Source of the DNA: CAWUKT01 sp963923035
GTDB taxonomy: Bacteria; Bacteroidota; Bacteroidia; J057; JADKCL01
NCBI GenBank assembly: GCA_963923035.1
Contig: CAWUKT010000010.1
Coordinates: 54,525-118,524 of the forward strand
Direction of reading: 5' to 3'
DNA length: 64,000 nucleotides
A program made the translations under genes and the position numbers. The notes beneath the pieces are model-generated. The model ran no database searches. It was not told the DNA's origin and saw only the letters and a list, made by a program, of their open reading frames with translations. This document shows, piece after piece, positions 51,802 through 60,485 of the stretch (position 1 is its first letter; every line of letters starts with the position of its first letter).

Positions 51802-54570
51802 ATGCGACATTTTATTTTTTTCTGGCTGATGCTGGGGGCCTTCACCCCTGCCCTGGCCCAGGTCAATATTACCGGGAACATTGTTGACGGAGAAGATGCT
51901 CCTCTTCCCGGTGCGACCGCGATGCTGATGACTTCCCAGGACTCGGTCCTTGTCAATTTTGCGCTGACCGATGGAGAGGGAAAGTTTGCCTTCAAGAAGA
52001 TTCTCAAGGGAAAATACTACGTCCAGGTCACCTACCTCGAATTTGACATGCTGCGGATTCCGGTGGAGCTGGGCGAGGACAAAGAAGACCTTGATCTGGG
52101 AACGGTGATCATGACGCCGGAGGGCACCCGCCTCGAAAGCGTGGAGATCACGGCTGAAATCATTCCCATCCGGATCAAGGGCGATACCATCGAATACAAT
52201 GCCGGCGCCTTCAATGTGGAGCCGAATGATAAGGTGGAAGACCTCTTGAAGCAATTGCCGGGGGTGGAAGTGGATAACGATGGAAATATCAAAGCGCAGG
52301 GAGAGGATGTCGAAAAAATCCTGGTGGATGGGAAAGAATTCTTCGGAGACGATCCCAAAACCGCCTCGAAAAACCTTCCCGCTGATGCCATTGATAAGGT
52401 TCAGGTCTTTGACAAGATGTCGGACATGGCCGAATTTACCGGCGTCGATGATGGCGTACGGTCCCGGACCATCAACCTCGCCCTCAAGGATGACCGCAAA
52501 ACCGGTTATTTCGGCAATGTGGAAGGTGGCTACGGCACCCAAGACCGCTTCGAAGGCAAGGCCAATGTCAACCGCTTCACTCCCAAAAGCCAGTTGTCTT
52601 TCCTCGGCAACCTCAACAACATCAACAAAGCGGCATTCTCCTTCCGTGATTATATCAACTTCATGGGGGGCTTCGGGCGTATGATGGGCCAAAACGATTT
52701 CAGCCCCGGTGGTGGCGGTTTCTCCAACCTCTTCTCCTCGGCGGCAGCATTTGGGGTGGATGTAGGAAATGGACTGAACAACAATGGTATCCAGACCTCA
52801 GGCGGCGCTGGTTTGAACTTCAACCAGGACATTGGTGAGAGTTGGGAGGTATCGGCTTCTTATTTCCTCGGCTATCTCAGAAACGATCTGGACCAGTTCA
52901 CGCGCACCGAGACCATCACCGATGAGCGCCCCTTCGTCACCACCGCCGACAATTTGCGGGACGACGAAAACCTGAACCACAATATCTCGGCGTATCTCAA
53001 GGTCGAAGTGGACAGCTCCTCCGAAATGATTTACCGGGGAAGCGCCCGCATCAGCAATTCTGACGGTATTTCGACCAATGACCAGGCCACTGAGGCCAAT
53101 ATGGTCCTCCAAAACCTGAGCAACCAGAATTACAACCGCTTCCAGGATGTACTCAACACGTCCAATAGCCTGTTGTATCGGCGTCGGCTCGGCAAAGTCG
53201 GCCGGAGCATTGCGGTGCAGAGCAATGTGAACTACCAAAACGACAACGAAGATGCGTTCCTGTTGACGGAGCAGGAATTCCTGCTGAATGGCGCGATTCT
53301 CCGCGACACCATTGACCAGGACCAGATTCAATTCGTGGAGACCCTCACTTGGGGCGCGGAAGCAAGTTATACGGAGCCGTTGAAGAAAGGCCGTTTTTTG
53401 CAGGGAAAAGTCAGCCATACCCAGAACAATTATTTCCTGGACAAGGACTTCATCGACCAAGAGATCAACGGACCGGTCTTCAATGACCAGCTGAGCAATA
53501 CCTACCGCAGCATCTTTACCTATGACCGCGGCGGTCTAACCCTACAACAGAACCGGAAGAAATACAATTTCTCCTTCGGAGTAGACGGACAGCGACTGCT
53601 GCTGGACGGCGATTTGATTTCCGAGGACACGACCTTCCGCAAGGAATTCATCAATGCCCTCCCCTTTGCCCGGTTCCGCTATGAATTCCGCCAGGGCCGC
53701 AATTTCCGCCTGAATTACTCCACCAGTGTCAACGCCCCTTCAATTACCCAGTTGCAGCCGGTCATTGACAACTCGAATCCCCTGAACATCTACGCGGGTA
53801 ATCCCGAACTCCAAGCTGAGTATGCCCACAACCTGGGCGGTGCATTGGTGATTTTTGACCAATTCTCTTTTACCAGCCTGTTCGTACGGATGAACGCGAC
53901 CTATACCCGCAACAAGATCAGCAACGCGACCACGATCACCGAGCAATTCACCCAGTTTACCCAGCCTGTCAACGTCGACGAGGACTTCCGGGTCAATACC
54001 AACGTAAACTTTGGCGCGCCGATCCGGAAGCTGAAGGTCAAGTTTAACGTTGATTTGAACAGCAATGTGAACCGGGGGATCACCTTCATCAACTCGGTGG
54101 AAAACCTGACCAACCGGTTCACGACCAGCGGTAATATCCGGATTGAAAACCGGAAGAAGAAGCGCTACGACCTCTCCGTCGGCACCCGCCTGACGCACAA
54201 TATCACCACCTACGACCTGAGCAGTCAGCTGGACCAAACCTACCTCAACGCCCAGTACTACGGCAAGGTGGCCGTGAACTTCTGGAAGAAATTCCGGGTG
54301 GGAACGGAAGTGCGCCACTACGAATTCTATAACGTGAACTTCTCCAACCAGGAGCCCTATACCTTCACCGAAGCCTTCCTCGAACGGAAATTGTTCGGTG
54401 GAGACCAGGGCCTGATCAAGCTGTATGTCTTCGACGCCCTCGCCCAAAACGTTGGGGTGACGCGGACGGCAGACCTGAACTTCCTGGAAGAAACCCAGAC
54501 GGTGACACTCACGCGGTTCTACATGCTGAGCTTTGCCTATAACTTCGCAGCCTTGGGCCGCAAGAAATAA
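51802..54570 (+). CDS. Outer-membrane beta-barrel protein (TonB-dependent-receptor-like, carboxypeptidase-regulatory domain)
   Basis: A 922-residue protein with a signal peptide (FIFFWLMLGAFTPALAQ). An N-terminal carboxypeptidase-regulatory-like domain (VNITGNIVDGEDAPLPGATAM, about 20-105) is followed by a plug-like domain (VEDLLKQLPGVEVD ... VEKILVDGKEFFGDDPK, about 135-240). Residues about 250-922 form many amphipathic beta strands of the OMP_b-brl_3 class, ending YMLSFAYNFA. No TonB box is evident. Paired with the upstream GLPGLI gene, it probably forms an envelope complex for import or assembly. The substrate is unknown. Confidence 0.9.
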   Translation: MRHFIFFWLMLGAFTPALAQVNITGNIVDGEDAPLPGATAMLMTSQDSVLVNFALTDGEGKFAFKKILKGKYYVQVTYLEFDMLRIPVELGEDKEDLDLGTVIMTPEGTRLESVEITAEIIPIRIKGDTIEYNAGAFNVEPNDKVEDLLKQLPGVEVDNDGNIKAQGEDVEKILVDGKEFFGDDPKTASKNLPADAIDKVQVFDKMSDMAEFTGVDDGVRSRTINLALKDDRKTGYFGNVEGGYGTQDRFEGKANVNRFTPKSQLSFLGNLNNINKAAFSFRDYINFMGGFGRMMGQNDFSPGGGGFSNLFSSAAAFGVDVGNGLNNNGIQTSGGAGLNFNQDIGESWEVSASYFLGYLRNDLDQFTRTETITDERPFVTTADNLRDDENLNHNISAYLKVEVDSSSEMIYRGSARISNSDGISTNDQATEANMVLQNLSNQNYNRFQDVLNTSNSLLYRRRLGKVGRSIAVQSNVNYQNDNEDAFLLTEQEFLLNGAILRDTIDQDQIQFVETLTWGAEASYTEPLKKGRFLQGKVSHTQNNYFLDKDFIDQEINGPVFNDQLSNTYRSIFTYDRGGLTLQQNRKKYNFSFGVDGQRLLLDGDLISEDTTFRKEFINALPFARFRYEFRQGRNFRLNYSTSVNAPSITQLQPVIDNSNPLNIYAGNPELQAEYAHNLGGALVIFDQFSFTSLFVRMNATYTRNKISNATTITEQFTQFTQPVNVDEDFRVNTNVNFGAPIRKLKVKFNVDLNSNVNRGITFINSVENLTNRFTTSGNIRIENRKKKRYDLSVGTRLTHNITTYDLSSQLDQTYLNAQYYGKVAVNFWKKFRVGTEVRHYEFYNVNFSNQEPYTFTEAFLERKLFGGDQGLIKLYVFDALAQNVGVTRTADLNFLEETQTVTLTRFYMLSFAYNFAALGRKK

Positions 54571-54586
54571 GCGGGAAAGCCCCAAT

Positions 54587-54624
54587 TAAAAATCCCTCTC
54601 CGGACATCCGAAGAGGGATTTTTT
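54587..54624. terminator. Bidirectional terminator after the beta-barrel gene
   Basis: AAAATCCCTCT pairs with AGAGGGATTTT around an inner CGG/TCCG pairing. T or A runs flank it on both sides, serving both convergent genes. Confidence 0.75.
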
Positions 54625-54641
54625 ATGTATCCAAGGCTGGT

Positions 54642-55382
54642 TTACAGCGAGATGCTAAACCCAAGCTCAAGGGCCGGGAAAGCGGGGAAGTTCATATCGG
54701 TGCCCGTGGTATTGAAGGTAGCGTCAGACTCGAAGATATCGCTGAGGCGATAGAAGCCGTAAATCTGAATCCAGTTGGTACCAATCCGGCCGTAAGGACC
54801 GTAGCGCAGCAATTCCAGGTTGTTGACGCCGTTGGTTTTGATGGTCGAGAATGAATCGTTGTTGCCATCGTTGTCCAGGTCAACATTGAAGCGGCTCTTG
54901 GAGGAGGCGCCCAGGTTCAACCCAAAGTTGAAGCCGCCTTCCAACAGGAATTTATAGTTGTCGCGGGAGTTACGGGCCAATTTGAGGCGGAAACCAATCG
55001 GGACTTCCAGGTAGAAAGCCCGCTGCTTTTCGAAAACCAGGTCCTCGTCGGTGATGGCGGACGGAAAGACCTTGGACGTATCCATCGTGGGATCGTAGTA
55101 CAACTTCAGCCAGGTCGCCCGGGGCTCAAATTTGACTTCAAATGCCTTGCCAACGGGGATGCCGATGCTGACCCCGATGCTGGACGACCCGGTACGGGAA
55201 CCGCTCAGGAATACGCCATCGGGAGACTCTCCCAGCATAAATGTACGGGAGAAAATGACGTCGTTCCGCTCATTTCCAGCGACAGGAATACGCTCTTTTA
55301 CCCGCTCAGCTTCATTGCCTTGAGCCAGCAGCGCTCCCGGGACAATGCCGAGCAGAAAGAGGGACAATAGAAATTTTTTCAT
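54642..55382 (-). CDS. Outer-membrane beta-barrel protein (PorT-like small barrel)
   Basis: A 246-residue protein from ATG 55382, with a signal peptide (FLLSLFLLGIVPGALLAQ). The remainder has about eight amphipathic strands (IGVSIGIPVGKAFEVKF, AFYLEVPIGFRLKL, YKFLLEGGFNFGLNLGAS, IGTNWIQIYGFYRLS), ending ALELGFSISL with a terminal hydrophobic residue. This is the outer-membrane beta-barrel/PorT-like class of Bacteroidota. The domain DVDLDNDGNNDSF in the extracellular part looks like a Ca-binding loop. The gene is divergent from the NUDIX gene and convergent with the large barrel gene. Confidence 0.85.
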   Translation of the reverse strand: MKKFLLSLFLLGIVPGALLAQGNEAERVKERIPVAGNERNDVIFSRTFMLGESPDGVFLSGSRTGSSSIGVSIGIPVGKAFEVKFEPRATWLKLYYDPTMDTSKVFPSAITDEDLVFEKQRAFYLEVPIGFRLKLARNSRDNYKFLLEGGFNFGLNLGASSKSRFNVDLDNDGNNDSFSTIKTNGVNNLELLRYGPYGRIGTNWIQIYGFYRLSDIFESDATFNTTGTDMNFPAFPALELGFSISL

Positions 55383-55432
55383 GGGTTTGTGTAATTTCAC
55401 CTAAGCGTCAAATTTACGGAAATTGTAGGTAT

Positions 55433-55897
55433 ATGGAAGAAAAAATGGCCTCTCCCCTCCCCAATCGCTTCAATGTCAGGGTTTACGGATTGATGGTGGA
55501 CGAAGAAAGAAGAGAAATCCTGATATCGCGGGAACGGTTTGGAGAAGTGTTGATGACGAAATTTCCGGGCGGTGGATTGGAGTTTGGAGAGGGCTTGGAG
55601 AATGGATTGCGCCGGGAAATCAGAGAAGAACTATCACTTGAGGTTCAAATTGGCAACTTGTTCTATGTCAATGAGTTTTTACAGGTCTCTGCCTTCAATC
55701 CCAAGGACCAACTCCTGTCCATTTATTACCATGTGAAGCCCCTTGCCGGCCTTGCATTTCCCCGTCACTTCCCTCCCATTGATACCCCTCACCAATCCCT
55801 CCGTTTCCAATGGTTCAGCCTGGAGCAACTGACGCCCTCCCGGATGTCATTTCCGGTGGACAAAGAAGTCGTAAAGAGATTGAAATCAGCCTTTTAA
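55433..55897 (+). CDS. NUDIX hydrolase
   Basis: A 154-residue protein with the Nudix box at about 43-65: GGGLEFGEGLENGLRREIRE followed by ELSLEV. All key positions (G, E, REhxEE) are present. These enzymes cleave nucleoside diphosphates linked to another group, with Mg2+. The start MEEKMASPLPNRFNVRVYGLM is supported by alignment of the following strand. The stop overlaps the convergent SBBP gene stop at TTAA (55894-55897). Substrate unknown. Confidence 0.92.
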   Translation: MEEKMASPLPNRFNVRVYGLMVDEERREILISRERFGEVLMTKFPGGGLEFGEGLENGLRREIREELSLEVQIGNLFYVNEFLQVSAFNPKDQLLSIYYHVKPLAGLAFPRHFPPIDTPHQSLRFQWFSLEQLTPSRMSFPVDKEVVKRLKSAF

Positions 55898-57609
55898 CGG
55901 GCGATGATGAGTTTGCGGGTGGTGTAGGCTTCTCCCGTCTGAAGACGGACGAAGTACATGCCACTGGCAAGGTCGTTCACGTCCACCGACGTGCGGTGCT
56001 GACCGGGCGCATGGCGTCCCAAGTCCAGCGAACGTAGTACCTGCCCTTGCAGGTCCATGACCTGCACCTGCATGTCGGCGCTCCGCTCCAATTCGTACCC
56101 AATCTGGATCGCATCGCGGGCCGGATTCGGATAGAGGCTCAGGTTCCGCACCGAAATTTGCTCGTCTTCGCGGGCCACAGCGCCAGCGCTGGTCATTTTG
56201 AACAGGACGATGTCGTCCGAGCCGGCCGAAGTAATCGACTGCTGGCCAATGGTGGCCGTGCTACCAAACGTGCCCAGCACGTAAATGTAGTTGCCGTCGG
56301 GCTCGACGGAGATACCCTGGTCGATGCCACTGCCGCCCCCACTCCAGGCCCAATTGACCTGGCCAGTGCTGGCGTCCAAGGAAGCGACGAACATATCCTG
56401 GTCCAGCGAATCGGCAGCACTCAGCACCGTGTTTCCAATTTGCATGGTGCCCTGGAAATAACCAGTGATCACAACGGTTCCGTTGGCTGACCATTTTGCA
56501 TCCTCGACCCCATCGAACCGCATTCCACCAACTTGAGTCAGCCACTGGGGATTTCCATCGTGGTCCACCTTGGCGACAAAGCCGTCCAGTAAACTGGAAG
56601 CGCCCGTCGTCAGGCCCCCCAATTGGAAGGTGCCGTTGTAGACACCTGAAAGGTAGAGGTTGCCCTGGGGATCAGAATCCAGGCTCGTCATATCGTCAAT
56701 GCCTTCGCTGCCGCCGGTCAGGAACCAACGCCATCCGGAGGTATCGTCGTGGACAGTCAGGAAGATATCGTCTTCGAAGTTGGTGATGCCAAACACGGTG
56801 GAATCGCGGAAATAGCAGGTATCCTGGAAGGTGCCCCCCAGAACATACAGGCTGTCGCCAATCAGCTCCACTTCTTTTCCCGTATCAAAATGCGCGCCCC
56901 AAGCATGGTTCCGCTCACTGTACAGCAGGTTATTGGTCTGGGCATCGCCCGTAGCGGACGAATCCAGCGTGATGATCATGCCGTCCGAGAAGCCCCGGCC
57001 GGGTTGTCCCATCACGAAATAATTGTTGGTATGCCAGGTGATTCCAAATACGCGGTCGCCATTGTCGTTGATTTCGACGTCGTTGAGGCGCTCAGAAGCA
57101 AACCAACCGCCGGCGTACCAATCTTTGTTCTGGCCGGTTTGGGCGTCGACCGTGACAAGGTAAATGTCGAAGGTCTTGGCGTAGGGGCCGTACCAGAGGG
57201 TATCGAGGGAGAAAATGGTATCGCCCCCAATGATGGTCGAGTCCTGGTAATCGCCTCCCAACAGGATATCGCCCATGGCATTCATGGAGATCACGCGGGA
57301 GAAATCATCTTCCTTCCAACCGTAGTGGTTGACCCACTGGAAGTTACCGTTGGCATCGTACTTGGCCAGGTAGACGTCATTGCCGCCTTCAGAGACCAAT
57401 TTTGTTCCGTCAAATAAAATGGAATCGGTGAAATAGCCTGTGATGAAGGCATTTCCACTTCCATCTACAAAGACATCACTCACATAATCGCGGGAACTTC
57501 CGCCGGCCGTCTTTACCCAAGTATCAGATTGGGCGGACAGGGAAAGCGAAGTGAACAGAACCAAAGCAGCAACGAGCAGGAATCGACGCATATTGTTCTT
57601 TTTTTCCAT
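55894..57609 (-). CDS. Secreted SBBP-type beta-propeller protein with T9SS sorting domain
   Basis: A 571-residue protein with a signal peptide (LLVAALVLFTSLSLSAQ). Repeats of the SBBP type cover about 35-470: GNAFITGYFTDSILFDG, GDILLGGDYQDSTIIGG, GNLYLSGVYNGTFQLGG, GTVVITGYFQGTMQIGN and GNYIYVLGTFGSTATIGQ, each followed by a DxxLxKxDxxGxxxW-like strand. The last 80 residues are a T9SS domain (LSLYPNPARDAIQIGYEL ... GMYFVRLQ ... RKLIIAR). This predicts a surface or secreted six- or seven-bladed propeller of unknown partner. An ATG six codons in is a second possible start. Confidence 0.9.
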   Translation of the reverse strand: MEKKNNMRRFLLVAALVLFTSLSLSAQSDTWVKTAGGSSRDYVSDVFVDGSGNAFITGYFTDSILFDGTKLVSEGGNDVYLAKYDANGNFQWVNHYGWKEDDFSRVISMNAMGDILLGGDYQDSTIIGGDTIFSLDTLWYGPYAKTFDIYLVTVDAQTGQNKDWYAGGWFASERLNDVEINDNGDRVFGITWHTNNYFVMGQPGRGFSDGMIITLDSSATGDAQTNNLLYSERNHAWGAHFDTGKEVELIGDSLYVLGGTFQDTCYFRDSTVFGITNFEDDIFLTVHDDTSGWRWFLTGGSEGIDDMTSLDSDPQGNLYLSGVYNGTFQLGGLTTGASSLLDGFVAKVDHDGNPQWLTQVGGMRFDGVEDAKWSANGTVVITGYFQGTMQIGNTVLSAADSLDQDMFVASLDASTGQVNWAWSGGGSGIDQGISVEPDGNYIYVLGTFGSTATIGQQSITSAGSDDIVLFKMTSAGAVAREDEQISVRNLSLYPNPARDAIQIGYELERSADMQVQVMDLQGQVLRSLDLGRHAPGQHRTSVDVNDLASGMYFVRLQTGEAYTTRKLIIAR

Positions 57610-57674
57610 CAGGATCCAGTTTCAAGATGGCCCCTTGAACAGCAGGGGTCCAGACCAAGACCTAAAATAAAGTC

Positions 57675-58154
57675 TCAGAACTCAATATCAAAACTAAAGG
57701 GAAGGAGTGTCTTGGCTATTCCAGCCACCCGCAATACTTCCCCGGAGACGCCTTGCATCAACACGACAAAATCGTGCCCGGCCAGCCGCTCATATTCCAG
57801 CATGGCCTGGCGGCAGGCTCCACAGGGTGTCACGGGCCGGTTGATCTCCACCCGTTCACTCCGCGCCCGGATCGCCATCTTTCGGATGCGCTCCGCTTTC
57901 CCCTGAGAACCACAGTAATACAACACCGTTCGCTCGGCACACAAGCTGGACGGAAAGGCGATGTTTTCCTGGTTGTTCCCCGTCATGATCTCCCCTCCTT
58001 CCAGCAACAGGGCACAGCCCACCTGAAATTGGGAATAGGGCACGTAGGCCCCTTCGGTCGCTTCCAGGGCCGCTGCCAGCAATTGTTGTTCGTCTTCCGG
58101 AAGCGTGGACGGATCCGGAATGCGTTCAAAGGGAATATGAAGGGGTTCGGACAA
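57675..58154 (-). CDS. cdd: Cytidine deaminase
   Basis: A 159-residue zinc enzyme converting cytidine or deoxycytidine to uridine. The zinc and proton-shuttle motif is SSLCAERTVLYY, with Cys and Glu of C-A-E, and TPCGACRQAM supplies two more Cys ligands. YVPYSQFQVGCALLL and NIAFPSSL match the substrate region. It starts 5 bases after the hslU stop, so it is probably the second gene of an hslU-cdd operon. Confidence 0.95.
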   Translation of the reverse strand: MSEPLHIPFERIPDPSTLPEDEQQLLAAALEATEGAYVPYSQFQVGCALLLEGGEIMTGNNQENIAFPSSLCAERTVLYYCGSQGKAERIRKMAIRARSERVEINRPVTPCGACRQAMLEYERLAGHDFVVLMQGVSGEVLRVAGIAKTLLPFSFDIEF

Positions 58155-58159
58155 AGGCG

Positions 58160-59554
58160 TTATAAGATATAGTGGCTGAGGTCCTTGGTTTTGGTGACCA
58201 TCTCGAGCTTACCGGAGACAAAGTCTTTCGAAATGGTGAACTCGATGTTCGGGTCGATGTCGGGGACCTCAAAGAGAATGTCGTTGAGGATATTGCTGAG
58301 GATCGTGTGGAGCCGACGCGCTCCGATGTTTTCGACGTCCTGGTTGACGAGAAAGGCGACTTCCGCGATTTCGCGGATGGCATCTTCGTCGAAGTGCAGC
58401 TTGACGCCTTCCGATTCCAACAGCGCATGGTATTGCTTGGTCAGGGCGTTCTTGGGAATGGTGAGGATCTTCACGAAGTCCTCCTGCGTGAGGCTGCTCA
58501 GTTCCACGCGGATGGGGAAACGTCCCTGCAATTCAGGGATGAGGTCCGAGGGTTTGGCGACGTGGAAGGCCCCCGCGGCGATGAAGAGGACGTGATCGGT
58601 GCGGATCGCTCCGTACTTGGTGTTGACGACGGAACCTTCTACGATGGGCAGCAGGTCCCGCTGCACACCTTCCCGACTGACGTCGACACTCGCGCCGCCG
58701 CCTCCGGTGGACTTGGCCGCGATTTTATCGACTTCGTCGATGAAGATGATCCCGGAATTGCCGGCCCGGTCAAGGGCTTCCCGCGTCACGGCATCCATAT
58801 CGATCAGCTTCTGGGCTTCTTCCTCAGTGAGGTATTCACGGGCTTCCGCGACCGTCAGGGAACGCTTTTTCGTCTTTTTGGGAACCATTTGGGAAAACAG
58901 TTCCTGCAGGCCGTCCATTCCATCCATGCCGTTCGGGCCCATGATCTGGACATTCTGAGAGGGAACCGTGACGTCCAGTTCGATTTTCCGATCGTCCAGG
59001 TCACCCCGCAGCAATTTTTCCCGGAACTTGGCCCGGGTGCGTTCGTTCAAATCGGCTGCGCTGGTGGCTTTGTCTTCTCCTTCTTCCTCATTTTTCTCCG
59101 TCTCCATCACAAAACCCGTCTTACCCGACTTGCGAATGGGCGGAATCAAGATGTCGAGAATGGCGTTGTTGGCATTGTCCCGCGCCTTGACTTCGATTTC
59201 CTTTTTCTTTTCCTCCCGGACCAGGTTCACCGATTGTTCCACCAAGTCCCGCACCATGCTTTCTACATCCCGGCCCACATAGCCTACTTCGGTAAACTTG
59301 GAGGCTTCGACCTTGACAAATGGTGCGTCGGCCAATTGCGCCAGGCGGCGGGCGATTTCGGTTTTGCCCACCCCGGTCGGCCCAATCATCAATATATTGT
59401 TGGGAATGATCTCCCGCTTGAGTTCTTCGGATGCCCGGAGCCGCCGCCAACGGTTGCGCAGGGCAATTGCGACTGACTTCTTCGCGTCCGCCTGACCAAT
59501 GATATACTTGTTCAGTTCTTCAACGATCTTACTCGGTGTCAGATGTTCGTTCAT
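58160..59554 (-). CDS. hslU: ATP-dependent protease ATPase subunit HslU
   Basis: A 464-residue AAA+ unfoldase of the HslUV protease. Walker A is GPTGVGKTEIARRLA and Walker B is GIIFIDEVDKIA; the pore loop is GYVGRDVESM, and the intermediate domain spans about 110-235 with acidic insertions. The C-terminus DLSHYIL matches the tail that docks into HslV. No hslV gene lies next to it, although hslV-hslU linkage is usual in many bacteria. A perfect palindrome lies in its 5' region (59570-59585). The gene is followed by cdd. Confidence 0.97.
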   Translation of the reverse strand: MNEHLTPSKIVEELNKYIIGQADAKKSVAIALRNRWRRLRASEELKREIIPNNILMIGPTGVGKTEIARRLAQLADAPFVKVEASKFTEVGYVGRDVESMVRDLVEQSVNLVREEKKKEIEVKARDNANNAILDILIPPIRKSGKTGFVMETEKNEEEGEDKATSAADLNERTRAKFREKLLRGDLDDRKIELDVTVPSQNVQIMGPNGMDGMDGLQELFSQMVPKKTKKRSLTVAEAREYLTEEEAQKLIDMDAVTREALDRAGNSGIIFIDEVDKIAAKSTGGGGASVDVSREGVQRDLLPIVEGSVVNTKYGAIRTDHVLFIAAGAFHVAKPSDLIPELQGRFPIRVELSSLTQEDFVKILTIPKNALTKQYHALLESEGVKLHFDEDAIREIAEVAFLVNQDVENIGARRLHTILSNILNDILFEVPDIDPNIEFTISKDFVSGKLEMVTKTKDLSHYIL

Positions 59555-59569
59555 GTATTTTTTAATCCT

Positions 59570-59585
59570 TTCGAATCGATTCGAA
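59570..59585. promoter_or_regulatory. Perfect 16-bp palindrome upstream of hslU (candidate operator)
   Basis: TTCGAATCGATTCGAA is its own reverse complement. It ends 15 bases before the hslU ATG, and another TTCGAA half lies at 59595-59600. It could bind a homodimeric regulator or a heat-shock repressor. It is not the CIRCE sequence. Confidence 0.5.
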
Positions 59586-59640
59586 GCACATTACCTTCGA
59601 ATTTGCTAAGTAAACAAAAGCACAGGACAATAGGAAGGGG

Positions 59641-60426
59641 TTACAAGCGTATCCGAAAGCTAAAATCCTGTTTCTGTTGGTTTCGGTGCAAAAAACAAAT
59701 GCCCATCCAAAACAAGTCAATGCTCACGGAAACGTCCTCCCGGCTCCTGATTTCGTGCCAGGCCCGCAGCATGTCCGGCGACCAGTGGATGTCATCGACG
59801 ATGATGAATCCGCCCTGCCGGGTCCGCGGGGCCAGCACATCGAAGTATTTAACGGTGGCAGCGTATTGATGGTTTCCATCCAAGAGGACCGCATCAAAAA
59901 AAACTTCTGATTGGAGCAGTGGGGTCAACAATTCATCGAACTCCCCTACCCTGATGTCGGCCTCAAATCCCAACTCGACTAGGACTTCACGGGCTTTCTC
60001 TGCCAAGGCCGGGGCTCCTTCGAGGCTGATCATTCGACACCTGTCATTCCCCGCCAATTGATAGGCGGTCGAGAAGCCGAGGTTGGTCCCCAGTTCCAGG
60101 GCCACCTCGGGCTGGTAGGCGGCGAAGAGCCGCCGCAGGAATTCGCCATTGCGACGCCGCCGGGCCGAACCTTTGACCACTTCCCGCAATGTCTTTCGGA
60201 TCACCGCCTCGTGTTTTCCCCCGTATCCCGCCCCAAAATCTTGAATTTCCAATACTTCATTTTTCATTCCCATCCGCCGCCGCAACGCATCGATCTTCCC
60301 CCCGACCGGGCTCGACCGGTGCGGCAATACCTGGGTCACAAAGTCATAGACAAAGGGGGAATGGACGCCATAGCGGGTCTGCGCGGTCAACCAATGGTGC
60401 AAAAATTGAAGGGAAAGACTGAGCAT
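59641..60426 (-). CDS. Class I SAM-dependent methyltransferase
   Basis: A 261-residue protein from ATG 60426. The N-terminal third has a conserved-looking YGVHSPFVYDFVTQVL segment and a basic helix (GSARRRRNGEFLRRLFAAY). The SAM domain has VALELGTNLGFSTAYQLA, RMISLEGAPALAEKAREVL and VFFDAVLLDGNHQY, followed by the GGFIIVDDIHW strand. This looks like the Methyltransf_24 / O-methyltransferase group. It is next to a lipoprotein gene, and is not obviously tied to hslU. Substrate unknown. Confidence 0.88.
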   Translation of the reverse strand: MLSLSLQFLHHWLTAQTRYGVHSPFVYDFVTQVLPHRSSPVGGKIDALRRRMGMKNEVLEIQDFGAGYGGKHEAVIRKTLREVVKGSARRRRNGEFLRRLFAAYQPEVALELGTNLGFSTAYQLAGNDRCRMISLEGAPALAEKAREVLVELGFEADIRVGEFDELLTPLLQSEVFFDAVLLDGNHQYAATVKYFDVLAPRTRQGGFIIVDDIHWSPDMLRAWHEIRSREDVSVSIDLFWMGICFLHRNQQKQDFSFRIRL

Positions 60427-60430
60427 AAAC

Positions 60431-60461
60431 AAGAAAAAAGGCCGTCTGGGTCAGACGGCCT
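60431..60461 (-). terminator. Terminator of the lipoprotein gene at 60486
   Basis: A 10-bp stem AGGCCGTCTG/CAGACGGCCT with a 3-base loop is followed on the minus strand by TTTTTTCTT. It lies just upstream of the methyltransferase start, so that gene needs its own promoter or readthrough. Confidence 0.8.
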
Positions 60462-60485
60462 CGGTGACGGCATCAGGCCGTTGAT

